Shown: positions 17,895 through 27,945 of the stretch, piece after piece
How positions within the stretch are numbered: position 1 is the stretch's first letter
Layout of the letters: each line of letters begins with the position of its first letter
Source: an uncultured Clostridia bacterium
GTDB taxonomy: Bacteria > Bacillota > Clostridia > Christensenellales > Borkfalkiaceae
Assembly (NCBI GenBank): GCA_944328495.1
Contig: CALVHR010000001.1
Coordinates: 1 to 64,000 of the forward strand
Direction: 5' to 3'
Length of the DNA: 64,000 bases
Made by a program: the position numbers and the translations under genes
Notes under the pieces: model-generated
Database searches by the model: none
Told to the model about the DNA's origin: nothing
What the model saw: only the letters and a program-made list of their open reading frames with translations

Positions 17895-19607
17895 ATGCTC
17901 GAAAAACGCATCGACGCCGCCGTCGGCAACAGAAAGGCGGAAATCGTACTGAAAAATGCGACGTTCGTCAACGTCTTCACGGGCGAATTGCAAAAGGGGG
18001 ATATTGCCCTCGATGGCGGAAAGATCGTCGGTTTCGGCGATTATGAAGGGGTTAAAGAGTATGACCTTACGGGCAAGATCGCGGTGCCGGGACTGATCGA
18101 TGCCCATGTTCACGTTGAAAGTTCCCAGCTTTCTCCCGAGGAATACGCGAAAATCATCTTACCGCGCGGCACGACGACGATCATCGCCGATCCGCACGAA
18201 ATCACGAATGTGTGTGGGATTGCGGGGGCGAAATATATTTCGGACGCCTGTGCGAACACGCCGCTGGAAGCGAAGGTCATGCTGCCGTCCTGTGTGCCTG
18301 CCACGGGTTTTGAAACGAGCGGAGCGGTGCTTACGGGCGCAGATACCGAAAAATATATCCGCGAGGGATTTATTCACGGCCTGGGCGAATTCATGAATTA
18401 TCCGGGCGTCATTTACAAAGATAAGGAAGCTTTGAAAAAGCTGGAAGCGGCGCTTGCGGCAGGAAAGGTCATTGACGGGCATGCGCCGGACACGTCGGGA
18501 AAGGGTTTGAACGGTTATATCAGTGCGGGGATCCGGACCGATCACGAATGCACGTCACAGGAGGAGGCGCTTGAAAAGATCTCCAAAGGTATGTATGTGC
18601 ACTTGCGCGAAGGTTCTGCCACGCGCAACGTTGCCGAAAACTGCAAGGCGGTCAACGCGGCAAATCTGCGCCGCTTCATTTTCTGCACGGACGACCGTCA
18701 CGCCGCAGATCTCAAAGCGAACGGGCATTTAGACAATGCTCTGCGCGTTGCCGTGGCGGCGGGAATGGACCCCGTGTGGGCGGTGATCGCTGCGACGCTC
18801 AATTCTGCGGAATGCTACCGTTTGTACGGCAAAGGTGCGATTGCGCCGGGTTACGATGCGGATATAGCAGTATTTGACGATCTGAAAGATTTTAATTGCT
18901 CTATGACGTTTAAGGCAGGCGAACTTGTCGCAAAAGACGGAAAATCTCTGTTTGCGACGGGGGAGAAATTCTTGCCCGAAGCGGTGAAAAACACCGTGCA
19001 TGTCGGGAAAGTCAGCGCCGATGATTTTAAAATCGCACTCAAAGGCAAAAAGGCAAATGTCATTCACATTCTCAAAGGCGGCGTTGTGACAAAAAAGGTT
19101 GTCCGCGAAGTGGAGAGCAAAGACGGTGACGTCGTTCTGGAAGGCACCGATCTTTGCAAGCTCGCGGTCGTGGAGCGCCATCATGGCACAGGCAACATCG
19201 GCTTGGGGCTCGTTGAAGGGTATGGACTTCACGGCGGCGCATTGGCGATCACCATTGCGCACGATTCGCACAACGTCATCGTGTTGGGCGATTCGGGCGA
19301 AGCGATGGCGAAGGCTGTGGAGGAGATCAAGCGGATCGGCGGCGGCATGGTTGCGGTGAAAGGCGACCAGGTGTATTCGCTCCCGCTGGACATCGCTGGG
19401 TTGATGAGCAGTCTTTCCGCCGAGGAGTATATCGCGCGTTCCGAAGAGATGCTCGAAACAGCTTATTCCATGGGCGTGTCTCACGATTATGAGGCATTTA
19501 TGAGCCTTTCGTTTCTTGCGCTTCTCGTGATTCCCGAGCTCAAGCTTTCGGATAAAGGGTTGTTCGACGTGACAAAATTTGCGCTTTGCGGCATCGATGC
19601 CGAATAA
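17895..19607 (+). CDS. ade: Adenine deaminase
   Basis: A 570-residue metal-dependent amidohydrolase converting adenine to hypoxanthine and ammonia in purine salvage. The metal site motif IDAHVHVESS is near residue 75, followed by DPHEITNVCG, DGHAP and CTDDRHAADL. Length and the C-terminal domain with HHGTGNIGLG are typical of Ade. The start at 17895 is preceded by AAGGGG and lies downstream of the promoter. It is a monocistronic unit bounded by terminators. Confidence 0.96.
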   Translation: MLEKRIDAAVGNRKAEIVLKNATFVNVFTGELQKGDIALDGGKIVGFGDYEGVKEYDLTGKIAVPGLIDAHVHVESSQLSPEEYAKIILPRGTTTIIADPHEITNVCGIAGAKYISDACANTPLEAKVMLPSCVPATGFETSGAVLTGADTEKYIREGFIHGLGEFMNYPGVIYKDKEALKKLEAALAAGKVIDGHAPDTSGKGLNGYISAGIRTDHECTSQEEALEKISKGMYVHLREGSATRNVAENCKAVNAANLRRFIFCTDDRHAADLKANGHLDNALRVAVAAGMDPVWAVIAATLNSAECYRLYGKGAIAPGYDADIAVFDDLKDFNCSMTFKAGELVAKDGKSLFATGEKFLPEAVKNTVHVGKVSADDFKIALKGKKANVIHILKGGVVTKKVVREVESKDGDVVLEGTDLCKLAVVERHHGTGNIGLGLVEGYGLHGGALAITIAHDSHNVIVLGDSGEAMAKAVEEIKRIGGGMVAVKGDQVYSLPLDIAGLMSSLSAEEYIARSEEMLETAYSMGVSHDYEAFMSLSFLALLVIPELKLSDKGLFDVTKFALCGIDAE

Positions 19608-19633
19608 CGTTATTGCAAAGGTCTGAAAAGTTG

Positions 19634-19676
19634 ACCGCTCCGCGCCGCAATTTTGCGGCGCGGAGCGGTATTTTTT
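19634..19676 (+). terminator. Terminator of ade
   Basis: A GC-rich perfect stem of about 17 bp (19634-19650/19653-19669) runs into TTTTTT. Confidence 0.9.
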
Positions 19677-19756
19677 ATAAAAACTCTTTTCAAAACGAAC
19701 GAAAAATGGTACAATAAAAAAGAACGGAAAGAGCCTGCGGGCGAAAGGATTACGAT

Positions 19757-22012
19757 ATGTGCGAAGTGCTTGCCCCTGCGGGGGACGAAGCGGCGTTTTA
19801 CGCCGCACTGCATTCGGGGGCGGATGCGATCTATTTGGGGCTGAAAGATTTTTCGGCGCGTCGAGCCGCCGCAAATTTCAATCTTGAAAATCTGTCGGAC
19901 TATACGGCGGCGGCGCACGTTTGCGGCGCAAAGGTTTATGTGGCGCTCAATACGTTGGTTAAGGATGCGGAGCTGGACGCCTTTTTTTCCTGTGCCCTCT
20001 CCGCGTGGAATGCAGGGGCGGACGCGTTGATCATTCAGGATATATTTCTCGGGAAGATTCTCAAAGAAACCTATCCCGAGATGCAGTTGCACCTTTCGAC
20101 GCAGGCGGGCGTGTGTAATATTTACGGGGCGCGGCTTGCAAAACGTTTTGGCTTTTCGCGGGTGATCCTCGCGCGGGAAACGCCGCTTGCGGACATTGCA
20201 GAGATCGCTTCGGAGATCGAAACGGAAGTTTTTGTGCAGGGTGCGCTTTGCACCTGCTTTTCGGGACAATGCTATCTGTCCTCGCTGGCGGGCGGGAATT
20301 CCGGCAACCGCGGCCTTTGCAAGCAGCCTTGCCGCAAGAAATATTCGATCGACAGAAAGGGATTTGAAAAACTCTCTTATAAAATCTCCCTGTCCGATCT
20401 TTGCGTGGGAGAAGAGGCGCTGCGCCTTGCGAAGGCGGGCGTTTCCTCCTTTAAGATCGAGGGCAGAATGCGTTCCGCGGCGTATGTAGGGGCGGCCGTG
20501 CGCTATTATAAAGACATTTTCGCAGGCGCATCCGAGCAAGAATTGCGCGGCGATCTGTCCGATCTCAAACGCACTTTCAATCGCGGAAACTATACGCGCG
20601 GGCTTGCGTTCGGCCAGGATAAAAGTTTTCTTTCTTCGGATATACAGGGTCATATCGGCGAGCGCGTCGGCGTTCTTTGCGGCTGCAAAAAGGGCGCCGG
20701 ATACGTGTTTGTGCGCTCGTCGTTTTTGCCGCGGGACGGAGACGGGTTCAAAGTGATCCGCGGCGGAAAAGAAGAAACGGGCGGCGGGGTCTGGCGTTCT
20801 TTTTATCCGACAAAACAGGGCGGTTTTTATCTTCCCATGAGCGCGAAATACCGCGACGGCGACGAAGTATTTGTCACGTCGGACACTGCTTTGGCGGAGC
20901 GCATCGCGCGGCGCAAGGCGCGCATTCCCGTCACGATCAAGGGGGAATTTTGTGCGGGGAAGGAGCCGAAGATCACCGTGCGCGGAGCCTTCGGAGAGCG
21001 AACATACACGGCAGAATTTGTTGCGGAAGAGGCAAAGAGCCGTGCATTTTCGCGCGAAGAATTTGAAAATTGTTTTGCCAAGACGGATGAGTACCCGTTT
21101 GCGGTATCCTTCGAAGGATTTTCTGCGGGAAAGGATTGTTTTATTGTTCGTTCGGCGCTGAATGCCTTCCGTCGCGACGTATATGCGCGCCTGTATCACG
21201 AACTTTCCGCTCCGCGTTTGAGCCTTTGCCCGCGCAAGATACAAACGGAAAAGATATTTGAAAAAGAGGATGCGGACGGGCAATGCGTCGTAATTGACCG
21301 CGGGTTTTCGCAAAAGATTTACGGCGGCAAGCACATCGATATTGCGGTATTTGAACCGCACGATTATAAAGACGAAACGGAGATCGCCGCATTTTTGCGC
21401 GATGCGCAAAAATGCGCGCACAAAAAATATCTCTATCTTCCCGCTTTTTGCACGGGGGAAGATCTTGCATCAATAAAAAAACACCTTTCACAATTTGACG
21501 GGGTGTACGCGGAGGGTGTGTTCGCCCTCGAATTTTGCCGCGAGCAGGGCGTGCCTCTGTTTGCGGGCACGGGTTTCAACCTCTTTAACCGAATGAGTGC
21601 GTTTGCGGCGCTGAATGAGGGTGCGGATCGCGTGGCGCTTTCCAAGGAGCTTTCCGCTTCAGAAATTACGGCGATCAGAGTGCGCGGCGCTTTTGTGGTT
21701 GTCGGCGGCAGGGTGCAGGCGATGGAGCTGGGGTACTGTCCGTTTTCGCGCGACTGCGCACACTGCGATAAACGAGCGGAGTACGTTCTTACCGATGAGG
21801 GGGGACGGGAATTTCCTTTGCTCCGCTATGAAAATTCGCAGTGCCGTTTTCAGGTATTCAATTATGCGCCGCTGATTTCGGAGCGGAAAGGGAACCTTCT
21901 TTTTGATTTTCGCGCTTTGGATGCGGAAGAAAAGCGCGCCTATTTGTCGGGCGAAGCAAAAAAGATGCTGAAAACGTTTACGGGCGGCGCTTTAAAAAAC
22001 GGAACGATATAG
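19757..22012 (+). CDS. Peptidase U32 family protein with C-terminal DUF3656-like region
   Basis: A 751-residue U32-family protein (PrtC/YhbU/RlhA relatives), often linked to collagenase-like protease or RNA hydroxylation activities. The start MCEVLAPAGDEAAFYAALHSG is typical, with GNRGLCKQPCRKKY near 185-200 and KIEGRMRSAAYVG near 235, the U32 signature region. Cysteines in the centre and near the end (CPFSRDCAHCDKR) could bind an iron-sulfur cluster. The long C-terminal part matches the DUF3656-containing class. GAAAGGATT precedes the start. Substrate is unknown. Confidence 0.88.
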   Translation: MCEVLAPAGDEAAFYAALHSGADAIYLGLKDFSARRAAANFNLENLSDYTAAAHVCGAKVYVALNTLVKDAELDAFFSCALSAWNAGADALIIQDIFLGKILKETYPEMQLHLSTQAGVCNIYGARLAKRFGFSRVILARETPLADIAEIASEIETEVFVQGALCTCFSGQCYLSSLAGGNSGNRGLCKQPCRKKYSIDRKGFEKLSYKISLSDLCVGEEALRLAKAGVSSFKIEGRMRSAAYVGAAVRYYKDIFAGASEQELRGDLSDLKRTFNRGNYTRGLAFGQDKSFLSSDIQGHIGERVGVLCGCKKGAGYVFVRSSFLPRDGDGFKVIRGGKEETGGGVWRSFYPTKQGGFYLPMSAKYRDGDEVFVTSDTALAERIARRKARIPVTIKGEFCAGKEPKITVRGAFGERTYTAEFVAEEAKSRAFSREEFENCFAKTDEYPFAVSFEGFSAGKDCFIVRSALNAFRRDVYARLYHELSAPRLSLCPRKIQTEKIFEKEDADGQCVVIDRGFSQKIYGGKHIDIAVFEPHDYKDETEIAAFLRDAQKCAHKKYLYLPAFCTGEDLASIKKHLSQFDGVYAEGVFALEFCREQGVPLFAGTGFNLFNRMSAFAALNEGADRVALSKELSASEITAIRVRGAFVVVGGRVQAMELGYCPFSRDCAHCDKRAEYVLTDEGGREFPLLRYENSQCRFQVFNYAPLISERKGNLLFDFRALDAEEKRAYLSGEAKKMLKTFTGGALKNGTI

Positions 22013-22056
22013 ACGGGTGAGTATTTTGACAAAGATTTTATCGGAGCGATCGGTAT

Positions 22057-24420
22057 ATGGATGCAAAAGTTCTCGAAAGGCTTGAACTGAATAAAATTTT
22101 GGCGGGCGTCGCGTCCTATGCGGTGCTGGGGGATACAAAAGAGGAGATTTTGGCAGAAATTCCGAGTACGGATACGGCGGAAGCGGAAAAACTTCTCTCT
22201 CTGACGGCGGAAGCGGACGCGGCACTGTTTCGCTTTGGCATCGGACGCGTGGAGGAGTTTCCTCGCTTTTCGGATGAACTGGACCGCGCAGAAAAGGGGG
22301 CGTCGCTCTCATGCGGGGAGCTATTGGGGGCGGCGAGGCTTCTTCGTTCCGCGCGTGTGGCGTATCGTTCGATCACGGCATTGGAAGACGCTCCGCTTCT
22401 CAAAGAAATCGTCGCGGGTATCTATTTTGATGAAGTTCTGGAAAAGGATATCACGGAAAAGATCTTGTCGGAAGATGAAGTGAGCGATTACGCGAGCGAC
22501 GAGCTGTACAATATACGCCGCTCCATTCGTTCGCTGAACGAGCGAATCCGCGCGCGATTGTCCGAATTTTTGGGCGGAGACGGCACAAAATATTTGCAGG
22601 AAGGCATCGTCACGATGCGCGACAACCGATATGTTCTGCCCGTGCGCGCGGAATACAAATCGCGTATCCGCGGTTTTGTGCATGATCGTTCGGCGAGCGG
22701 CGCGACGTTTTTCATAGAACCCGAAGAAGTTTTGGAAATGAATAACGAATTGCGCGAGCTTGCGGCGGCGGAAAAGGAAGAGATCGAGCGCATTTTGGCG
22801 CAGCTTTCCCGCCGTATCGGCACGATGTCTGCGCAGCTGAAAACGGACATATTGCGGCTGTGCGAGATCGACCGCGCCTTTGCGAAAGCGGAATATTCCT
22901 ATAAAAACAAATGTGTGCGGCCGCAGCTTTCGCGTCAAGGAATTATTGACATCGAAAAAGGGAGACATCCGCTTCTTGATCCGAAAACGGCTGTGCCCGT
23001 GTCCGTCTCTCTGGGCGGAGAATACTCCATTCTGCTCGTCTCCGGTCCCAATACGGGCGGCAAAACGATCACGTTGAAGATGTGCGGGCTGTTCTGTCTG
23101 ATGGCGGCTTGCGGGATCTTTGTGCCTGCGGCGGACGGAACGCGGCTTTCGGTGTTTAAAAAGGTGTTCTGCGACATCGGCGACGCGCAGTCCATTGAGG
23201 AAAATCTTTCGACGTTCTCTTCGCATATCAAAAATATTATCGGGATCACGCGGGAAGCGGATGCGGACAGTCTTGTGCTGATTGACGAGCTGGGCGGCGG
23301 CACCGATCCGGACGAAGGACAGGCGCTTGCAAAGGCTGTTATTTCCGATCTTCTCAAAAAGGGCTGCCGCGGTATCGTGACGACCCACTACACGGCGCTC
23401 AAAGAGTTTGCGTACGCGGAAAAAGGCATCGAAAATGCGAGTATGGAATTTGACATGAACACGCTTCGGCCGCTGTATCGGATCAAGCGCGGCGTGCCGG
23501 GAAGCAGTAACGCGATCGCGATATCGCGTCGGTTGGGCCTGTCGGAAGAAATCTTGCAAGACGCTCTTTCCTATCTTTCGGAAGGGGGCAGAAAGTTCGA
23601 AAACATACTTCGCACGGCGGAACAGAGCCGCATCGAAGCCGACGAGGCAAAAAAGCAGGCGGAAGCGCTCAAAGCGGAATGGAGCGAAAAGCTTGCACAG
23701 GTAAATGCGGAGCGAGAAAAGCTTAAAAAAGAGCGCGAAAAGCTGTTTGCGAGCGCCAAGGTGGAGAGCCGCCGCATTGTGAACGAACGCACGGAACAGG
23801 CGGAAGAGCTGCTTGCGCAGATCGAAGAGATAGCGGCGCGTCGAAATCTCACCGAAGCGGATCTCATCCGCGCGCGAACCCTAAAAAATAAACTTGCGGA
23901 CAAAGCGTATGCGGCGCAGGAAGAGGAAGAAAAGCCGACGGCGGCGCAGGCCGACCTTTCTTCGCTCAAAGCGGGCGACCGCGTGTTCGTGGGCGCGATG
24001 AACACCGCCGGCGAAGTATTGTCTGTCAATTTGAAAAAACAGGAAGCGCAGGTGCTTGTGGGAAGTATGCGCCTGAACGTCAAGGGAAAAGATCTGTTTG
24101 CAATGACGGGCGCCAAGAAAAAGACGGAACCCAAAGAGCGTGTGCAGGTTATGCGCAAGGTGCCGCCCGTACAGAGCGTCAAAACGGAGATCAATCTTTT
24201 AGGGATGACTGTATCCGAAGCGGTGCAGGAAGTGGATGCGTTCATCGATCAGGCGGTGCTTGCAGGGCTGGAAGAAGTCAAGATCATTCACGGAATGGGC
24301 ACGGGAAAGTTGAAAGAAGGGATCCGCAATCATTTGCGGGGGATGAAAAATGTCGCCGAATTCCGTCAGGGCGTGTACGGCGAGGGTGAAGCGGGCGTGA
24401 CGATCGTAAAACTCAAATAA
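22057..24420 (+). CDS. mutS2: MutS2 family protein
   Basis: A 787-residue MutS2. The core ATPase shows Walker A GPNTGGKT (about 330) and Walker B LVLIDELGGGTDPDEG, with a long coiled coil (about 520-620) and a C-terminal Smr nuclease domain beginning NLLGMTVSEAVQEVDAFID and including IIHGMGTGKLKEGI. MutS2 lacks the mismatch-recognition domain; it acts against recombination intermediates and, in Bacillus, on collided ribosomes. Length is normal. It lies 45 bp after the U32 gene and is probably co-transcribed. Confidence 0.96.
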   Translation: MDAKVLERLELNKILAGVASYAVLGDTKEEILAEIPSTDTAEAEKLLSLTAEADAALFRFGIGRVEEFPRFSDELDRAEKGASLSCGELLGAARLLRSARVAYRSITALEDAPLLKEIVAGIYFDEVLEKDITEKILSEDEVSDYASDELYNIRRSIRSLNERIRARLSEFLGGDGTKYLQEGIVTMRDNRYVLPVRAEYKSRIRGFVHDRSASGATFFIEPEEVLEMNNELRELAAAEKEEIERILAQLSRRIGTMSAQLKTDILRLCEIDRAFAKAEYSYKNKCVRPQLSRQGIIDIEKGRHPLLDPKTAVPVSVSLGGEYSILLVSGPNTGGKTITLKMCGLFCLMAACGIFVPAADGTRLSVFKKVFCDIGDAQSIEENLSTFSSHIKNIIGITREADADSLVLIDELGGGTDPDEGQALAKAVISDLLKKGCRGIVTTHYTALKEFAYAEKGIENASMEFDMNTLRPLYRIKRGVPGSSNAIAISRRLGLSEEILQDALSYLSEGGRKFENILRTAEQSRIEADEAKKQAEALKAEWSEKLAQVNAEREKLKKEREKLFASAKVESRRIVNERTEQAEELLAQIEEIAARRNLTEADLIRARTLKNKLADKAYAAQEEEEKPTAAQADLSSLKAGDRVFVGAMNTAGEVLSVNLKKQEAQVLVGSMRLNVKGKDLFAMTGAKKKTEPKERVQVMRKVPPVQSVKTEINLLGMTVSEAVQEVDAFIDQAVLAGLEEVKIIHGMGTGKLKEGIRNHLRGMKNVAEFRQGVYGEGEAGVTIVKLK

Positions 24421-24511
24421 AACGCCATCATAAACTTCTCGTTTTGCGAATATATGTAAAGGGAAAACTTTTGTTTTTTTTGCAAACTATTTCGCAAACG
24501 AGGTAAACTAA

Positions 24512-25231
24512 TTGAAACGGAACATTCGGCTCACGGTAGCCACCAATGTATTTCTTGCTGTCCTGTTGCTTATTGTCGGTGCAATATGCTTTTTTCCGCT
24601 CGGCGTTTCGACGGCGGGAAAGCTCTCCGATCGCGTATACTATGAAGGAAACCGCGACAGCGGCTATGTATCGCTGATGTTCAACGTATACTGGGGCACG
24701 GAGTATATTCCGCAGATATTGGATACACTGGACGAATATGGGGTAAAATCGACTTTTTTTATCGGCGGGAGCTGGGCAGACGACAACGCCGAGATGTTGC
24801 GCGAGATCGTAAAGCGCGGGCATGAGCTTGGTAATCACGGATATTTTCATAAGGATCAAGACACGCTTTCGTACGAAAAAAATACCGAGGAAATCCGTGT
24901 TTGCGGAGAGTTGGTATATACCCTGACAGGGGTACAGCCGACGCTTTTTGCTCCGCCTTCGGGAGCGTATTCGGAGGATACGGTCAATGCTGCGGATGCG
25001 CTCGGATACAAGACCATTCTTTGGTCCAAAGATACGATCGACTGGCGCGATCACGATCGTTCGCTGATTATCAGCCGTGCAACAAAAGATGTTTCGGGAG
25101 GGGACTTGATCCTGATGCACCCGACGGCAGAAACGGCGCAGGCGCTTGCATCGGTGCTTTTAGAGTATTCACAGAAGGGATTGGAAGCGGTACCGGTTTC
25201 GGTCAACATTTCGGGGATTGAAAAAGCTTAG
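24512..25231 (+). CDS. Polysaccharide deacetylase-like membrane-anchored protein
   Basis: A 239-residue CE4/NodB-fold protein with an N-terminal membrane anchor (about 8-32), so it acts outside the membrane on cell-wall polysaccharide. The second motif, HELGNHGYFHKD, supplies the metal-binding histidines and APPSGAYSE is present. The first motif reads LMFNVYWG, with Asn where classical members have the catalytic Asp. The start is the TTG at 24512, preceded by GAGGTAAAC; no in-frame ATG would keep the anchor. Activity is therefore uncertain although the fold is clear. Confidence 0.85.
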   Translation: MKRNIRLTVATNVFLAVLLLIVGAICFFPLGVSTAGKLSDRVYYEGNRDSGYVSLMFNVYWGTEYIPQILDTLDEYGVKSTFFIGGSWADDNAEMLREIVKRGHELGNHGYFHKDQDTLSYEKNTEEIRVCGELVYTLTGVQPTLFAPPSGAYSEDTVNAADALGYKTILWSKDTIDWRDHDRSLIISRATKDVSGGDLILMHPTAETAQALASVLLEYSQKGLEAVPVSVNISGIEKA

Positions 25232-25291
25232 AAAAAAGTATTTTGATTCGGATACTGAATATAAAATTTTTATGTACATACGGAGGATGCA

Positions 25292-26536
25292 ATGACATAC
25301 AGTAAAAAATTTCCGAGCGGGCTTCGGCTCGTAGTAAAGCGCATCGACGGGCTTTTGTCGGTGAGTATGGGCGTACTTGTCGGGACAGGCTCATGCTATG
25401 AAACACAGGAAGAAAACGGGATCTCGCATTTTATCGAACATATGATGTTCAAGGGAACAGACAAGCGCAATGCGTTTGAAATTTCGGACGCGATGGACAG
25501 AATCGGGGCGCAGGTAAACGCTTTTACATCCAAAGACATTACCTGTTATTACGCGAAATCAACTTCCGATCATGCAGGGGAAGCGTTTGAAGTCCTTTCC
25601 GATTTTGTATTGCATTCGGTCTTTCCGGAAGAGGAAATGGAGCGCGAAAAGGGAGTCGTTCTCGAAGAGATCGCGATGACCGAGGATACGCCCGATGACC
25701 TGTGTTTGGATGTTTTGGCGGAGGCGTATTTCGGCAAGAGCGGCTACGGCCGTCCTATTTTGGGACCGGCAAAAAATGTCAAAAAATTTACGAGGCAGGA
25801 CCTTTTCGATTATATTGCGGAGCGCTACGATCCCGAAAACGTGGTCATATCTTTTGCGGGAAACATCGATGTAAAATTTGCCGAAGGCCTTGTGGCAAAG
25901 CATTTTGAAAGCGCTTTGCAAAAGCGCAAATTCCGCGACCGCAAAAAGGAAATATCGCTTTGCGGACAGAGCCTTTTCAAGTTTAAAGATATTGAGCAAG
26001 TGCATATTGCTTTCGCGTATCCGTCGCTGCCGCGCGAGGACAGGCTTATGGATGCGGCGCAGGTCGCGAACACGGTTTTAGGCGGAGGAATGAGTTCCCG
26101 CCTGTTTCAAAAAGTGCGCGAGCAGATGGGGCTTGCATATACAGTTTATTCCTATATTTCTTCATTCACTGAGGGAGGGATCCTTTCCGTATATGCGGGC
26201 GTAAATCCTTCCAATGTCGAAAAAGCACAGGATGCTATTTTGAAAACAATCGATGAATTTCGACGGGAAAGACTTACGGCAGATGAATTTTTGCGAGGGA
26301 AAGAGCAGGTCAAAGCCTCCTTGATCCTTGCCCAGGAAAATACCGCATCACAGATGATCGCATATGGTAAATATATGTTGTACAACGACAAAGTGCTTGA
26401 TCTCACAAAGCGAGTGGAGGACATTGAGACGATGACGATGGATGATTGCAACCGTGCCATCGATCTGAATTTTGACGAAAAAGGGATGGCGGCCTCTGCG
26501 GTCGGAAAGATAAAACATCCGCTTGCGATACGCTGA
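25292..26536 (+). CDS. M16 family zinc peptidase
   Basis: A 414-residue M16B (processing-peptidase-like) metalloprotease. The inverted zinc motif HFIEH (HxxEH, about residues 46-50) is followed by the distal Glu about 75 residues on in EEIAMTEDTPDD. The C-terminal half has the inactive second M16 domain with GGGMSSRLFQKVREQMGLAY. Length is as in Bacillus YmxG/MlpA, normally cytosolic. GGAGG precedes the ATG at 25292. Confidence 0.94.
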   Translation: MTYSKKFPSGLRLVVKRIDGLLSVSMGVLVGTGSCYETQEENGISHFIEHMMFKGTDKRNAFEISDAMDRIGAQVNAFTSKDITCYYAKSTSDHAGEAFEVLSDFVLHSVFPEEEMEREKGVVLEEIAMTEDTPDDLCLDVLAEAYFGKSGYGRPILGPAKNVKKFTRQDLFDYIAERYDPENVVISFAGNIDVKFAEGLVAKHFESALQKRKFRDRKKEISLCGQSLFKFKDIEQVHIAFAYPSLPREDRLMDAAQVANTVLGGGMSSRLFQKVREQMGLAYTVYSYISSFTEGGILSVYAGVNPSNVEKAQDAILKTIDEFRRERLTADEFLRGKEQVKASLILAQENTASQMIAYGKYMLYNDKVLDLTKRVEDIETMTMDDCNRAIDLNFDEKGMAASAVGKIKHPLAIR

Positions 26537-26579
26537 AAAAGTTTATTTAAATCACCTATGATGAGGTTTTCATAGTACT

Positions 26580-27065
26580 ATGTCAGACAGAATACATGGA
26601 TTTTTGCCTGTTTATGACTCGTCCAGCCGTCTTTTGATTTTAGGAAGTTTTCCTTCCGTAAAAAGCAGGAAGATCGATTTTTATTACGGAAACAAGCAGA
26701 ACCGTTTTTGGAAAATGCTGTTCGGGTATTTTAAAGAAGAGGTCAAAGAGAGTACTGCGGAAAAGAAAGAATTTCTTTTCCGCAGGCACATTGCGCTTTG
26801 GGATATTGTAACGGAGTGCGAGATCGAAGGCTCTTCGGACGCGTCGATCAAAAGCTATGCAATTGCCGATGTGCCGTCTGTTTTGTTGCGTGCGCCGATC
26901 GAATGCATATTCCTTAACGGCGGTATGGCGTACAAAATATTTTGTGAGAGGTACGCCGGAATTGAAATACCGTATTACCGCTTGCCGTCGACAAGTCCTG
27001 CAAATCCCCGCTATGACGAAGGGGTCTGGCGCGCGGCGCTCGATCGTATTTTTTACACTACATAG
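26580..27065 (+). CDS. DNA-deoxyinosine glycosylase (UDG superfamily)
   Basis: A 161-residue protein of the hypoxanthine/uracil-DNA glycosylase superfamily, which excises deaminated bases. LILGSFPSVKSRK (about 20-32) with FYYGNKQNRFW is the family substrate pocket, and LPSTSPANPRYD near 138 is the second signature. Length matches the family. The gene starts 43 bp after the peptidase; the ribosome site is weak. Together with the next gene it makes a small base-damage repair pair. Confidence 0.88.
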   Translation: MSDRIHGFLPVYDSSSRLLILGSFPSVKSRKIDFYYGNKQNRFWKMLFGYFKEEVKESTAEKKEFLFRRHIALWDIVTECEIEGSSDASIKSYAIADVPSVLLRAPIECIFLNGGMAYKIFCERYAGIEIPYYRLPSTSPANPRYDEGVWRAALDRIFYTT

Positions 27066-27092
27066 AATCAGACAGAATAAAATTTACAGTGC

Positions 27093-27124
27093 AGCGCGGC
27101 GCATTTATGTTTTGCCGCGCTTTA
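27093..27124 (+). terminator. Weak hairpin terminator
   Basis: An 8-bp GC stem (27093-27100/27114-27121) with a short T run, between the glycosylase and alkylation repair genes. Confidence 0.5.
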
Positions 27125-27164
27125 TCGATTTATTACAGTATTGCATAAATACGGAGGATAAAAA

Positions 27165-27863
27165 ATGAAAAGTTACGAACAGGTTTTAGCTGATCTTTGC
27201 ACGCTGAAAGACGAAAAATTCAGGGAATTCAACGAACGGATTGTAAATATTGCTTCGGGGTCGAGCATCGGGGTTCGTACGCCGTTGCTTCGCGATTATG
27301 CAAAAAAAATGGTGAAAGAGGAGTGGTTTGATTTTGAAGCGCTTTTTGCGTTTCCGAATGTTCCGTTTGAGATGCGATTGCTGAAATGCCTGTGCGTCGG
27401 TTATTCGAAACAACCCTATGAAATGCTTGTTCACAACATCGCGCGGTGTGTACCCTTGATCGACGGCTGGGCGGTATGTGACTTGTTCGTGTCCACGTTG
27501 AAAACACTGAAAAAACACCGCACAGAGTTTTTGCCGGAGGTTGAAAAATACGCGGCGGACAAAACGGAATTTTCGCAGAGGTTTGCGCTGATCGTTTTGC
27601 TGTCCTGTTATATGGAGGAGGAGTATCTTCCCGTAATTTTCCGCATTCTGGACGGCGCCGACACAAGATATTATTACACCCATATGGGGGCGGCGTGGCT
27701 GTTGGCGGAGGTGCTCGTACGTTTTTATGATGCGGGCGTAAAATACTTGAAAGAGGGCGGATTGGACGGCAGGACAAAAAATAAGGCGATACAAAAAGCG
27801 CGTGAAAGTTACCGCCTTGAGGATGTGCAAAAAAATTATTTAAAATCTTTAAAAAACGGATGA
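27165..27863 (+). CDS. DNA alkylation repair protein (AlkD-like)
   Basis: A 232-residue all-helical HEAT-like repeat protein of the AlkC/AlkD superfamily, glycosylases that remove bulky alkylated bases without base flipping. IGVRTPLLRDYAKKM near residues 36-50 and DGWAVCDLF near 95-105 are typical. The aromatic and acidic residues of the active groove appear in MGAAWLLAEV near 175. A good ACGGAGG site precedes the ATG at 27165. Confidence 0.87.
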   Translation: MKSYEQVLADLCTLKDEKFREFNERIVNIASGSSIGVRTPLLRDYAKKMVKEEWFDFEALFAFPNVPFEMRLLKCLCVGYSKQPYEMLVHNIARCVPLIDGWAVCDLFVSTLKTLKKHRTEFLPEVEKYAADKTEFSQRFALIVLLSCYMEEEYLPVIFRILDGADTRYYYTHMGAAWLLAEVLVRFYDAGVKYLKEGGLDGRTKNKAIQKARESYRLEDVQKNYLKSLKNG

Positions 27864-27945
27864 AAAAGTCTGAAAAGTATGATACAATATTGAAAATGCT
27901 TCCCGAAGAAAGAAGGGAGCAACATGTAGGAACGACGGAGTAATT

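Noticed and set aside
17836..17895. Purine riboswitch upstream of adenine deaminase
   Set aside because: The leader between promoter and start is only about 30 bases; no room for an aptamer.
19610..21421. 603-codon minus-strand ORF opposite the U32 gene
   Set aside because: A codon-bias shadow of a clear U32 protein on the plus strand.
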